DNA of 64,000 nt from Mucilaginibacter sp. CSA2-8R (lineage in GTDB: Bacteria; Bacteroidota; Bacteroidia; Sphingobacteriales; Sphingobacteriaceae): positions 930,001-994,000 of the forward strand of contig NZ_CP152389.1 of assembly GCF_038806765.1 (NCBI RefSeq), read 5' to 3'. The notes beneath the pieces were generated by a model that searched no databases, had not been told where the DNA came from, and worked only from the letters and a program-made list of their open reading frames with translations. Every line of letters starts with the position of its first letter. Position 1 is the first letter of the stretch. Shown one piece after another: positions 15,224 to 26,000 of the stretch. Both the position numbers and the translations under genes were made by a program.

Positions 15224-18016
15224 ATGATAAAACAACTACAAATACTTTTATTGCTACTTATTTGCTACTCATCTGGCTTTAGCCAGAACTTCTCTCAGGA
15301 ATTGATTGTCAAAGCAGTCAATGTAAAGAACCAGGAGATTGTAGATAACAGATTAATCTCCGTTTCACTCTTAAATGTAAAAGATTCAACCTTCGTCCAG
15401 CAGCTTCGCTGGACTGAGCGAAGTAATGTTTCATTAAAGGGAATTAGGGACGGAAAATATATCCTTTTTTATCAGGCCGAAGGATTCATTCCCCGCTATG
15501 AAGATATTATGGTCCGAAACGGGCAGGTTGCTGAAGAACTTCATGTAATTAACTTTATTCCTAAGCAGATTTCACTCGGAGAGGTTGTTGTTAAAGGTGC
15601 TAGAACAAACATTGCTGTTAAAGGTGATACAACCGATTATAATGCACTCGGATATGTCACACAGGTTAACGATAATGTAGAAGCTCTTTTGAAGAAGCTT
15701 CCCGGTATAGATATAAGCAGAGATGGTAAAATTACCGTACAAGGTAAAACGGTCAATAAAGTTTTGGTAGATGGTAAAGAATTTTTTGGAAATGATCCGA
15801 AAGCTGCCATCAAAAATTTACCTGCAGATGCTATCGCAAAAGTACAGGTTATTGATGATAAGACCGATCGGACAAAGAATACAGGCATCGACGACGGACA
15901 ACGCGAAAAAGTCATCAACTTAAGCTTGAAAAATGATAAAAAGAACGGATGGTTTGGAAATATTGCAGCTCAACCAGGCACGGGTAGCCGTTATCTGGCG
16001 CAAGCTAATTTGAACAAATTCAATGAACGGTCTCAGTTATCTGTTATTTCCTTAAGTAATAATATCAATGAAACGGGATTTTCACTTGAAGATTTGAACA
16101 ATTTTACAAACGGGAGTACTTATAGTTTCTTTGGATCTGGGAATGGCACATTAAATTTCAGTGTAAGCAATTCAGGCAGGGTTAACGTTAATAATGCTTT
16201 CTCAGGTCTTGACGGAGGTCTTGTGAAAAGCCATAATGGTGGTATAAATTTTTCTGCTCAATACGGCAAAAGAAAGCAATTGAAATTTAATATCAGCGTC
16301 ATGGGACTATTAAGTTCGAATGATATCACGCAGAAAACCGAAATCAACGATATTCCTAATAATTTATTAACCAGCCAGCTCAACCAAGGCTCAAATTCCA
16401 ACGACCTCTATCGGATTAATTTAAATTTTGATTATACAATAGATACATTGACTTCGTTTCGGTTCAAGCCATTTTTTACCAATGGACAAAAAAGAAGCAA
16501 CAGTGTTTTACTTTCGACAACAACTCGGGAGGATCTGAGTTTCGTCAATAACATCAGGCAATTTCTGGAGCAAGCAAGTACTAGCCCTAGTGTCGGCGGC
16601 CAGATCGGTATCAACAAGAAATTAAGGTATGGTCAAGGGTCGATCAACTTCTTTACCTATGGCAGCTATTCCGACAATAAACTTAATTATACCAATGATT
16701 TACTAATCAACGCTGTATCTGCGAGCAACCCAACGGGCGGTAATGTTCAACAACAGACCAGCCAAGGGAATAATGGTGGATTCTTTACAAGTACGCTGTC
16801 CTACATCAAACCATTGAGTAAAAAACGGAAGGTTAACCTCACCTTGAGCCAGATAGTAGATTTTCGTAAGGAAACGGCAAGTCAATACACCCTAGACTAT
16901 AATCCGCTCAATGGTAATTACGAAATTTACAATGCAAATTTTAGTGGGAATATCACCAGTACCAACTACCGATATACGACCACTGCTGGAATAAATAAGG
17001 TTTCTGACGAAGTTACATTAAATGCCAATTTAGCTGTCGCTAGACTAGGCTTACGGGGTGAGATTCAAAACTCTGTCAGTGAGGGTGTTGACAGGGAGAT
17101 TTGGGCCTTTGTTCCAAACATCAGCGGCCTTTTCCGTCCAAAGAAAGGTACCAGTCTATACATAGCATTAAAAGCAGATGTTCAAATGCCGTCGGCAGCA
17201 GATTTGCAGCCGATTCTCAATAATTCTAATCCACTTTACATACGGTCAGGGAATCCGTCCCTTCAGGCCTCACGTTCGTTGAATGCCAATTTTAATTACA
17301 ATACATTTAATTCGGCAACAAACACCTTGTTAACTATCAACGGGCTCTACACACAATATTGGCGGGGATTTTCGACTTCAAGCAGCGTTGATACAAATGG
17401 TATAGCCAGGACATTCCCTATTAACGTTACGGGCAATTATCTTGTCAGTGGTGGTATTAATCTTGGCTTGTCCCCCAAAATTAATGGCCTGAAAATTAAC
17501 GCCGGCGTGTCTTCTAATTACAGTCACACGGTTAATTTAATCAACGACCAAATCAATGATTTGTCAAGGATTTCCGGCAGTATCATCATGGGGATCAATT
17601 ATGATAACAAATATTATCAGCTGGGAGTCCGTCTGGCCCCAACTTTTAATAATGCTAAAAATTCTTATACAAAACTGGCAGATCAGCGGTACTTATCTTT
17701 TGATAATAGCTTAAATGTTAGTTTGAATATATCTAAAAACTTCAGGTTGTTTTCCGAGGTTGCTCAAAATTTATACCGTGGCCAGCCTGGTGGTAGCGAC
17801 ATTACATATTATCTCTGGAATGCAGGACTTGAGCAATATTTATTGCATAAACGCAACCTTACAATTGGGTTGAACGCTTACGACCTGCTTGGGCAAAACG
17901 CCGCTGTTACCAGGTTCATTACCAGTACTGGTCAGATTCAAAATACTCAGACTAACACCCTTAGCCGTTATATTTACTTGAAGGTAATTTATAAAATTTC
18001 CAAGGTCGGCAAATGA
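15224..18016 (+). CDS. Outer-membrane beta-barrel protein with TonB-receptor-like plug
   Basis: A 930-residue outer-membrane protein. Signal peptide MIKQLQILLLLLICYSSGFS, a carboxypeptidase-regulatory-like beta-sandwich (about 22-110), then a plug-like region (SLGEVVVKGARTNIAVKGDT, LPGIDISRDGK, KVLVDGKEFFGNDPKAAI). A long C-terminal barrel follows, rich in alternating aromatic strands, ending VIYKISKVGK. It belongs to the OMP_b-brl_3 / TonB-dependent type found beside peptide exporters in this phylum. In this operon it could be the outer-membrane exit or a receptor for the product; nothing in the sequence decides between them. Confidence 0.85.
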   Translation: MIKQLQILLLLLICYSSGFSQNFSQELIVKAVNVKNQEIVDNRLISVSLLNVKDSTFVQQLRWTERSNVSLKGIRDGKYILFYQAEGFIPRYEDIMVRNGQVAEELHVINFIPKQISLGEVVVKGARTNIAVKGDTTDYNALGYVTQVNDNVEALLKKLPGIDISRDGKITVQGKTVNKVLVDGKEFFGNDPKAAIKNLPADAIAKVQVIDDKTDRTKNTGIDDGQREKVINLSLKNDKKNGWFGNIAAQPGTGSRYLAQANLNKFNERSQLSVISLSNNINETGFSLEDLNNFTNGSTYSFFGSGNGTLNFSVSNSGRVNVNNAFSGLDGGLVKSHNGGINFSAQYGKRKQLKFNISVMGLLSSNDITQKTEINDIPNNLLTSQLNQGSNSNDLYRINLNFDYTIDTLTSFRFKPFFTNGQKRSNSVLLSTTTREDLSFVNNIRQFLEQASTSPSVGGQIGINKKLRYGQGSINFFTYGSYSDNKLNYTNDLLINAVSASNPTGGNVQQQTSQGNNGGFFTSTLSYIKPLSKKRKVNLTLSQIVDFRKETASQYTLDYNPLNGNYEIYNANFSGNITSTNYRYTTTAGINKVSDEVTLNANLAVARLGLRGEIQNSVSEGVDREIWAFVPNISGLFRPKKGTSLYIALKADVQMPSAADLQPILNNSNPLYIRSGNPSLQASRSLNANFNYNTFNSATNTLLTINGLYTQYWRGFSTSSSVDTNGIARTFPINVTGNYLVSGGINLGLSPKINGLKINAGVSSNYSHTVNLINDQINDLSRISGSIIMGINYDNKYYQLGVRLAPTFNNAKNSYTKLADQRYLSFDNSLNVSLNISKNFRLFSEVAQNLYRGQPGGSDITYYLWNAGLEQYLLHKRNLTIGLNAYDLLGQNAAVTRFITSTGQIQNTQTNTLSRYIYLKVIYKISKVGK

Positions 18017-18062
18017 TCGATATGCTGATTTAGCTTGATGCAATCAAATTTAATTTAATGAA

Positions 18063-20237
18063 ATGAAGAAATTTCCATTTTTCAAACAGCTTGATATCAT
18101 GGATTGCGGACCAACCTGTATCAAAATTGTAGCTAAATTCTACGGCAAAAACTTTTCGATCCAAAAGCTCCGCGGGCTTACTCAAATCAATCGAGATGGG
18201 GTATCTTTATTTGGTATCAGCGATGCTGCAGAGCAACTCGGTTTCAGAACGAGAGCTGTAAAAAGAACAGTTGAACAAATAAAAGAAGTGAATTTTCCCT
18301 CAATTCTTTATTGGAAACAGAATCATTTTGTTGTTATTTTCGAGGTAAAGGACGATAAATACCTGGTTGCAGATCCTGCAAGAGGAATCATTACGTACTC
18401 CAAACAGGAGTTTTCACGTAACTGGCTTGGAGATGAACAATTTGGTATAGTTCTGATGCTGTTACCGACTCCATCATTTCATGTCCAAGATGATGACAAG
18501 GCGACCGGTATAAAATGGTCGTTCTTGTGGCGATATCTTCTTACTTACAAAAGTTTAATTATACAGTTAGTATTTGGCCTGTGTATCGGCAGCTTGCTGC
18601 AGTTGCTGACACCATACTTAACGCAGTCAATTGTGGATGTAGGAATCAGTACCGCCAATATCAGTTTCATTTATATCATTTTACTTGCACAAGTCGTGCT
18701 AGTCATCGGTCGTGTTAGTGTGGACTTCATCCGTTCGTGGATTCTTCTTCATATAAGCACTCGAATTAATGTATCGATTTTAACAGATTTCCTTATCAAG
18801 CTGATGAAACTTCCAATCAGTTTTTTCGACACTAAGCTTACCGGCGACATCATGCAGCGAATGACTGATCAGAGAAAGATAGAGAACTTTCTAACGGGCT
18901 CTGCCTTGAGCACGGTCTTCTCGCTCTTTAATTTACTAATATTTTCTATTGCATTGATTTCTTACAATCTCACAATATTTTTTGTGTTTGCAATTTTTAG
19001 TTCCGTCTATATGGCTTGGATTGGCATCTTTATGAAACGGAGGCGAGAGTTGAATTTTAAAAGTTTTGATATTTCTGCAAGAAACCAAAGCAGTATAATG
19101 CAGCTTATAAATGGAATGCAGGAAATTAAGCTAAACAACTGTGAGAAGCAAAAACGATGGGAATGGGAACATATTCAGGCACAGTATTTTAGATATAATG
19201 TGAAAAGCCTGTCTTTAAGCCAGTATCAACAGGGGGGGGCCGCTTTTATAAATGAAAGCAAAAATTTAATAATCACATTTTTAAGTGCAAAAGCGGTAAT
19301 TTATGGTGATCTTACGTTGGGGGCAATGGTTGCTGTACAGTATATCATTGGACAGCTTAACAGTCCCATCGAGCATTTACTGAGCTTTCTTCAAGGATTT
19401 CAAGATGCAAAAATAAGTATGGAAAGGTTAAACGAGATTCATCAGTTAAAAGATGAAGAATCACTTGAATTGGAGGTGAATCACTTTTTGCCGGATAATA
19501 AGTCAATTACATTTTCGGATCTAACGTTCAAATACCCGGGAGCGGGAAATTTGAATGTTTTAAAAAATATTAGTTTTTCGGTACCTGAAGGAAAAACTAC
19601 GGCAATTGTTGGGATGAGTGGCAGTGGCAAAACAACGATTTTGAAACTATTGCTTCGTTTTTATATGCCTGAATCCGGATCTATCAAAGTAGGCGGGCTA
19701 GATCTGGCTAATATAAGTTATAAGTCCTGGCGGAATAGCTGCGGTACTGTGATGCAGGAAGGATTCATTTTTTCTGACACTATTGAAAAAAACATTGCTG
19801 TGGGGGACGATTATCCAGACCGGGCAAAATTGAATCATGCTATCAGAATTGCGAATATACAGGATTATATAAGCTCTCTTCCATTAGGTCTGAAAACTAA
19901 AATTGGTGTTGAGGCGAACGGAATAAGTCAAGGACAACGTCAGCGTATTTTAATTGCCCGAGCTGTATACAAAGATCCGGCATACATTTTTTTTGATGAG
20001 GCCACTAATGCTTTAGATGCGAACAATGAAAGAGTGATAATGGATAACCTTAAAGAGTTTTTTGTTAACAGAACGGTCATTGTCGTGGCTCACAGGCTTA
20101 GTACAGTAAGTGGTGCGGACAACATAATAGTTCTGGATAAAGGCGAAATTATTGAACAGGGAGATCATGCAAGCCTGACGGCAATGCAGGGAGCCTATTT
20201 CCACCTGGTAAAAAACCAACTTGAGTTAGGAAATTAA
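18063..20237 (+). CDS. C39-peptidase-containing ABC transporter (RiPP exporter, set 2)
   Basis: Exporter and leader protease for the set-2 precursor. C39 domain with Cys in IMDCGPTC (residue 14), His in KQNHFVVI and Asp in VADPARG. A hydrophobic membrane domain (about 160-445) follows, then a nucleotide-binding domain with Walker A GMSGSGKTT (about 517), SQGQRQR and Walker B IFFDEATN. It is 724 residues, with the same layout and much identical sequence to the exporter at 2239. The adaptor gene begins one base after its stop. It starts 46 bases after the outer-membrane gene, within the same operon. Confidence 0.93.
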   Translation: MKKFPFFKQLDIMDCGPTCIKIVAKFYGKNFSIQKLRGLTQINRDGVSLFGISDAAEQLGFRTRAVKRTVEQIKEVNFPSILYWKQNHFVVIFEVKDDKYLVADPARGIITYSKQEFSRNWLGDEQFGIVLMLLPTPSFHVQDDDKATGIKWSFLWRYLLTYKSLIIQLVFGLCIGSLLQLLTPYLTQSIVDVGISTANISFIYIILLAQVVLVIGRVSVDFIRSWILLHISTRINVSILTDFLIKLMKLPISFFDTKLTGDIMQRMTDQRKIENFLTGSALSTVFSLFNLLIFSIALISYNLTIFFVFAIFSSVYMAWIGIFMKRRRELNFKSFDISARNQSSIMQLINGMQEIKLNNCEKQKRWEWEHIQAQYFRYNVKSLSLSQYQQGGAAFINESKNLIITFLSAKAVIYGDLTLGAMVAVQYIIGQLNSPIEHLLSFLQGFQDAKISMERLNEIHQLKDEESLELEVNHFLPDNKSITFSDLTFKYPGAGNLNVLKNISFSVPEGKTTAIVGMSGSGKTTILKLLLRFYMPESGSIKVGGLDLANISYKSWRNSCGTVMQEGFIFSDTIEKNIAVGDDYPDRAKLNHAIRIANIQDYISSLPLGLKTKIGVEANGISQGQRQRILIARAVYKDPAYIFFDEATNALDANNERVIMDNLKEFFVNRTVIVVAHRLSTVSGADNIIVLDKGEIIEQGDHASLTAMQGAYFHLVKNQLELGN

Positions 20238-20238
20238 G

Positions 20239-21027
20239 ATGTTTAAAAAAAAGAATGAGGTCCCTGCCGATCAATTGCATTCGGAGGACATGGACGATAT
20301 AATCAATGCAGTTCCGTCCTGGGTCGTACGTTGGGGAATAACGATTTTTTTCGTGCAGCTTTTATTGATCTTCTTATTAGCAGGTTTTGTTGAATACCCT
20401 GACTTACAGCGTATGGCGCTTAAAATTACTGCGCTCAGTCAACCGGTGACCTTAAATGCTCAGCAATCAGGAATAATTACCTGCATTATGGTTAGGAACC
20501 ATGAAACGGTCCGTAAAGGACAACCCTTAGCCGTTCTACAGCAACATGCTGATTCAGGCAAGATCAATAACTACAAAGGTTCTGCGCAAGGAACTTTTAA
20601 ACTCATGATGGATACACTTTATGCGCCCCGGAATGGAATGGTAAGCTACGCCAAACCAATGAGGGTAGGGCAGGAGTTATTCCGGGGACAGTCAGCATTG
20701 TATATAGGTGCCAATACACAGAGGTATGTCGGCGAAATGTCAGTTCCTGTAAATTCTCCAAACATCAAGCTTAATCAAACAGTGATCGTTAAACTCAATG
20801 GATACCCCTACCAAGAGTATGGTGCTATAAAGGGTAAAATTACTTATATTTCAGATGTTACAACAGAAGATAATACGTTACTGTGTGAAGTGACCTTAGA
20901 GCTGACCAAGCTATCTCCATTAGTACACTTAAGAGCAGGTATGACAGCAAATGCAGAAATTATAACACGGCAAACGACACTATTAAGGAGATTAAGTAAT
21001 GGTTTTGTGCAGAATCAGCTAAAATGA
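20239..21027 (+). CDS. HlyD-family membrane-fusion adaptor (set 2)
   Basis: A 262-residue adaptor for the exporter just upstream. Cytoplasmic start, one membrane helix near residues 34-52 (ITIFFVQLLLIFLLAGFVEY), then a lipoyl-like segment (GIITCIMVRNHETVRKGQPL) and a C-terminal beta domain (LRAGMTANAEI). It lacks the long coiled-coil hairpin of classical HlyD. Its TGA overlaps the start of the regulator gene (ATGA). It is shorter than the set-1 adaptor at 4433 but has the same order of parts. Confidence 0.82.
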   Translation: MFKKKNEVPADQLHSEDMDDIINAVPSWVVRWGITIFFVQLLLIFLLAGFVEYPDLQRMALKITALSQPVTLNAQQSGIITCIMVRNHETVRKGQPLAVLQQHADSGKINNYKGSAQGTFKLMMDTLYAPRNGMVSYAKPMRVGQELFRGQSALYIGANTQRYVGEMSVPVNSPNIKLNQTVIVKLNGYPYQEYGAIKGKITYISDVTTEDNTLLCEVTLELTKLSPLVHLRAGMTANAEIITRQTTLLRRLSNGFVQNQLK

Positions 21028-21746
21028 ATAAACTCACCTGTTACGTTCTTGACGATGAGCTACATTCTTTAGAGACTTTAGCTGGATATATCACTCAAAC
21101 CCCCGAGGTAACACTTATTGGTCAATCTACAGATCCAAAATGTGCTTTAGCCGCTTTTAATGCAGGAGACGTGCCTGATATACTATTTACAGACATTGAT
21201 ATGCCTGACTTAACCGGATTGGAAGTCTCGGCGTTGTTGGGAAAGAGGTGTCTTGTCATTTTTGTAACAGCCTACAACAATTTCGCCGCAGAAGCTTACG
21301 ATAGTGAGGCTTTTGCTTATCTTTTGAAGCCGGTTTCGTATGCTAAATTTCTAGGAACGATTCGCCGAGCAATCGAACAGAAGGTAACTGTAGCCAAGCA
21401 TGAAGAATTTCTTTTCGTAAGAGGAGAGAACAAGAGCAAAACGTTTAGGGTAGATTTGAAGGATATTGTATATTTCGAAAGTGCAACAAATTATGTTATT
21501 GTATCTACCGTTCGCGAAAACATTACAACCTATGTAATGATCAAAGAGTTAGCGGATCATATTCCAGAAAAAGATTTTTCCAGGATTCACAGATCGTTTA
21601 TCATCAATCATAATCACATACATTATATTCATGGCAACGAGGTAGTGATGACTAACGGCTCACATTTACCTTTAAGCAGTTCCTACAAAGAAAGTTTTCT
21701 AGATAAAATTAACAAGAGAACATTGATCTCCAAAAGACTGCTCTGA
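21024..21746 (+). CDS. LytTR-family response regulator (last gene of the set-2 operon)
   Basis: A 240-residue DNA-binding regulator. The receiver domain (1-120) has the acidic pair LDDE, phospho-acceptor Asp in FTDIDMPDLTG (about 57), Thr in FVTAYNN and Lys in LLKPVSY. The LytTR domain (about 133-235) has the usual VYFESATNYVIV and FSRIHRSFIINHNHI strands. Start overlaps the adaptor stop. No kinase gene adjoins it; a LytS-type kinase lies 5 kb away at 26843. Being in the biosynthetic operon suggests self-regulation by the product or by that kinase. Confidence 0.88.
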   Translation: MNKLTCYVLDDELHSLETLAGYITQTPEVTLIGQSTDPKCALAAFNAGDVPDILFTDIDMPDLTGLEVSALLGKRCLVIFVTAYNNFAAEAYDSEAFAYLLKPVSYAKFLGTIRRAIEQKVTVAKHEEFLFVRGENKSKTFRVDLKDIVYFESATNYVIVSTVRENITTYVMIKELADHIPEKDFSRIHRSFIINHNHIHYIHGNEVVMTNGSHLPLSSSYKESFLDKINKRTLISKRLL

Positions 21747-21761
21747 AATTTAAAACTCAAT

Positions 21762-22430
21762 TTAGTGAAAGTCAGATAAATCAAGAACCTCATAATTAAT
21801 GTCGAGCAATTTTGCATTTTCTTCCACAGTGTTTTTGAAACCTGCTTTCTTTCTCCGTAAATTGACTTTTTGCGGATTGGCTATAGGCCAAATAAACCAG
21901 TCGTTTTTTCCTGTCCGCTTAAGTTGCCTGAATGCGGCCTGCGTGCCGTAAATTTGTTTTTGGTGTTTGTTTACAAGATATCTGTCCTGCATAGTAGCGT
22001 AAAGAAAAAATGGGAGATCATTTTTATGCGCCGCTTTGGCGACAACATCAATGTACTTATCAATCTTTGGAGAGTGTTGTATTACGTTCCATGCAACTTC
22101 ATTGGTAGGGGTGCCCACTAATTTCTTACCAGGGTAACCATATTGGTCAATTACCTTTTCAACAAAGAGCAAGTTAGCAGAATCAATTGATTTTTGTTTG
22201 TTCCATAGTAAGTCATCGATTTCCTCAGCGGTCGATTGGAATTTAGCAGCTATTTTTATTTTTTTAGCTGTGTTTGACAGGTCAGAAAGATATCCGCGAT
22301 ATTTTTGATCCAATGACATAATGCTGTCCAATTGACGTCTCAGATACTTCTTATTAACCGATTGAGCCTGTAACTTTGAGCTGACTGATATGGAGAACAT
22401 CATAAAGATGATTTTGAAAAATTTTAACAT
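21762..22430 (-). CDS. Secreted DUF6624-type protein
   Basis: A 222-residue protein with a signal peptide (MLKFFKIIFMMFSISVSSKLQA) and a soluble domain. DQYGYPGKKLVG, AWNVIQHS, LYATMQDRYLVNKHQ and QIYGTQ are in the order seen in DUF6624 proteins. The molecular function of that family is not known to me. It ends 15 bases from the end of the regulator gene on the other strand, so it is convergent with the RiPP operon. No link to peptide maturation is visible. Confidence 0.7.
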   Translation of the reverse strand: MLKFFKIIFMMFSISVSSKLQAQSVNKKYLRRQLDSIMSLDQKYRGYLSDLSNTAKKIKIAAKFQSTAEEIDDLLWNKQKSIDSANLLFVEKVIDQYGYPGKKLVGTPTNEVAWNVIQHSPKIDKYIDVVAKAAHKNDLPFFLYATMQDRYLVNKHQKQIYGTQAAFRQLKRTGKNDWFIWPIANPQKVNLRRKKAGFKNTVEENAKLLDINYEVLDLSDFH

Positions 22431-23070
22431 ATAAATTTTCGAAATGAATTGAGTTCACAAAAAGGTTGGCTTGAGTTTCGACTATAGGAAATCAACAACT
22501 CTGACAATATAACAAGTAAGGGTTCAACTCCAAGCCTCTTTTGAAGAATGACATCTTTTGTAGTCAACGTGGAAAGTATGCATGAGATTTTACCACGTTT
22601 CCGTCTAGTCTACTGTTAGAGTACACCGCCGAAAAATTAGCTTGTTCATTGCAAATAAGGCCCTTATTTCCATAAGAATTAACTAAACCTAAGATATGAT
22701 TTATTTAATGCAGATAAAGCATAGTTACATCAATTACTGAAAAAATTACACCATTGGCAAAAATTGGTTAACTAAATAGAAGGATTAAGGGTAACAGATC
22801 AGCATATGGATTGACCAGACAGCATTAATCGTTTAGTGAAATTCGCTCCATTGTGAAATTTCAGCAACGCGTCGGTCACGAAAGGTAAAGCACTTATGTC
22901 GATTAAATGTGATTTGGTGTAATAAAGAGTCTAATTAATCCGGTGCTCACTAATTTCAGATTAGAAATAATAAATGAGTATTTAAAAGTTCACTTGCAGC
23001 CGGATCGAACCTTCAATAATGGTTTTGAAGGTAAGTAATCTTTAGAAGCAAAACCCGTAATCCTAATCAC
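22431..23070. other. 640-base gap between DUF6624 gene and dehydratase gene
   Basis: It must hold the divergent promoters of both genes. I looked for a lanthipeptide precursor on both strands and found no frame with a leader and Ser/Thr/Cys-rich core. No strong hairpin seen. Confidence 0.5.
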
Positions 23071-26000
23071 ATGTTTACATTTCTACCTGACATTATTTTA
23101 AGATCGCCGTTACAAAGTTCTAATGATTTTAAACCGAATAATCTACAACAACAGCTTACTGACCCGTTTTTTAAATTAGCATTATATCTTGCGAGTAGTT
23201 CCTTTTATCAACTTTTAGAGGCAAAAAACTTTGATCTTCAATTGTTGACTGAAAAAGAACAATTAACCTTGCTGAAGTACTTCAATCGAATATGTTTTCG
23301 ATGCACACCCTTCGGCTTTTTTTCGTCCGTGAGTATTTTAAAATGGAATAGAACTCAGAGTGAAGTTCAACTGAGCGCGAGATCAGAAGTTAACCTTTTT
23401 ATATTGCCGGACCAGCAAATTAATTTATATCGCAAAGGGTTCAACCAACCCGGCCCGGATGATAAAATTGTTTTGAATCCATCGCTTTACAAAACTATAG
23501 ACGGATATCGCCTTATTCAAACTGTAGTTTTGAAGGAAGGTCGTGTTTTATACCAGCTCTTTGATATTGAACAAGATATTATTCTGAAGAAAGTCATCGA
23601 TCACTTAAGTACCGTTCAATTAATACCATTAGAGAGATTGTCAGGTTTTATTATCAGTCAAACACTTTGTTCAGTCGTTGAGTCTGATCACTATATAAAA
23701 AACTTGTTTGAAATCCAGGTTATTCAACGTCCCATGGACTATTCATTGTATTGTCAGCCAGGTGAGCTCCCCTTGTTACGTGGTATTTGTTTAAATTTAT
23801 ATTCTGCTTTTGTCAGCGCAAACAAAACACCGAATTTTCAGCGATTGCAGGAATTGCAGCTACTCTCTCTGAAAATTAAGCGTTGTTTAGAAAAAAAAAG
23901 TGGATATATCCCTCCGGAATTTTATTACACAGTGTCGACTAGAGCAAGCTCAGGCGGCCTTAATTTAAAACATCAAACTCAATTAAAAGAGGCACTATCA
24001 GTAATGATGCGCCTTTCTGTTAGGATCAATCCAACGGAACTTAGTTGTTTCACAAAAAAGTTCAAGGCAAGATACGATCGCCAGATTGTTCCCTTGCTAC
24101 AGGTACTGGATCCTGAAATGGGTTTGGGTTATGGAACATCCTCAGCTACAGGTGCCTTTGGAGAGATGCTGACCGATTTGCCATTAAAAGATTTCCAAAA
24201 TGAAACTGATATGCCATTCCATCAGCATAAAGCGAAGCAAATGTTTTTGAAAAAGTGGACTTCACCCCAGTTTGATGGCAAAGCAATCAAAATCAGTCAA
24301 GACGATTTGCTTCAATTAGAACTACCTGAAGAATCCGCTTTGCCTTTTTCAACACAGGTCATGTTCTCTTTTAGGGGAGATTCGTTGCTGATTGAGTCTG
24401 CGGGAGGGGCCTTCGCAGGAGGAATCATAGGGCGCTTTACTTTATTGGATACAGAGATAAACTCATTAGCTCACACGATTGCCATAAAAGAAGAAGAAGC
24501 TCATCCCGAGATGATTTTTGCAGAAGTCAATCATCTTCTAGATGCCAAGACAGACAATATCAACTGCCGAAGATTGAACTACAAATATATCATCAATACA
24601 GTAAGTGCCTCAAATTTTGGAAATAGTTTGCCGCTTAGTGATCTATATGTTACCTCTTGTAATAATGAAATTGTGCTCTATTCCAAAAGTTTACAAAAAC
24701 GGGTAATTCCAAGATTTAGCTCAGCCTATAACTACCATAAAAATGATTTAGGGATATTTAAATTTCTTTGTGACCTCCAATATCAAAATTTTCATAGTGA
24801 CCTCAAAATAAATCTTCCTGCCTTGTTTCCCGGACTTGAGTACTATCCGCGTGTTACGTATCATCAAACAATTCTGAGCGAAGCCCAATGGTATCTTTCT
24901 GAAGCAGAAATCTTTCAATTATCTTCAGGCGGGGGTGGTGGGGATCGTCGTTTAAAGCATTTGATTGAAAACCGTCAATTTTCTCGCTATATAGCGTTGA
25001 CTGAAGGAGACCAGCAACTGGTTATTGATTTACAAGACGAGCGACATAAATTGTTTTTTTTAAAGTGTCTTGAGAAGCAGAAAGCTGGTTGTTGGATCAA
25101 AGAATATGATTTAAATCAATCTGACCTAATCCGATGTGATCAACAGGCTTTTGCTGGTCAATTTATTGCTTTTCTTGTCTCTGACGTTCGTCGCTTTAAG
25201 ATCGTGCCTTTCAACGACTCCATTAACCGATCTTTAATACAACGCAATTTCGGACCCGGAAGCGAGTGGCTTTATTTAAAAATTAAAGTGTCCTCTAGTT
25301 ATGCTGATTCGTTGTTAAAAAAAGTGTATACCAAAATTCTCCGAAACACCAATCATGGTGTAAGAGTCTGGTACTTTGTGAGGTATGATGAAGGTGGCAG
25401 TCACCTCCGCCTACGAATCAATTTGGCGCAGGAACGTTTAGGGGACATCATGCAAGCATTTCAAAAAGTCTTGAAACGCGATATTGATCATCATCTTGTT
25501 GAAGCCATTCAATTAGATACTTATTCTCGTGAAATCGAAAGATATGGTTCAGATATAATCGAAAATGTGGAAAAATGGTTTCATTCAAGCAGCGAGTTTC
25601 AGATCGCTTTCAGTAAGATCTCACAGCAGAATAAAGCATTTCATTTGTGCGCATTCATTCCAATGCTTATGGCTGATTACTTAATCAGCCAATTCCTTCC
25701 ATCCAATTCTGAGCAGTTTGCGTTTGTCAAAGAAGTGATGACTAGCCTGTTAGGAGAGAATACAGAAAAAAAGTCATTGAAAGTTGCGCTTGATCAGAAA
25801 TTTCGTGTCATGGCCAAAGATTTTCACTATGTCATAGATAATTCTGCGAATCTATGTCGCGACCTTAAAATTTCTTCCCACGTCAGGCGCCTGCGTTTGC
25901 ATACGTCATCTTTATTGATTCAGGTAAGTCATGTTAAGAAAATTCGACGATATCAGCTCCTGGCAGATTTAGTGCATATGCATTTAAACAGAATGTTCAT

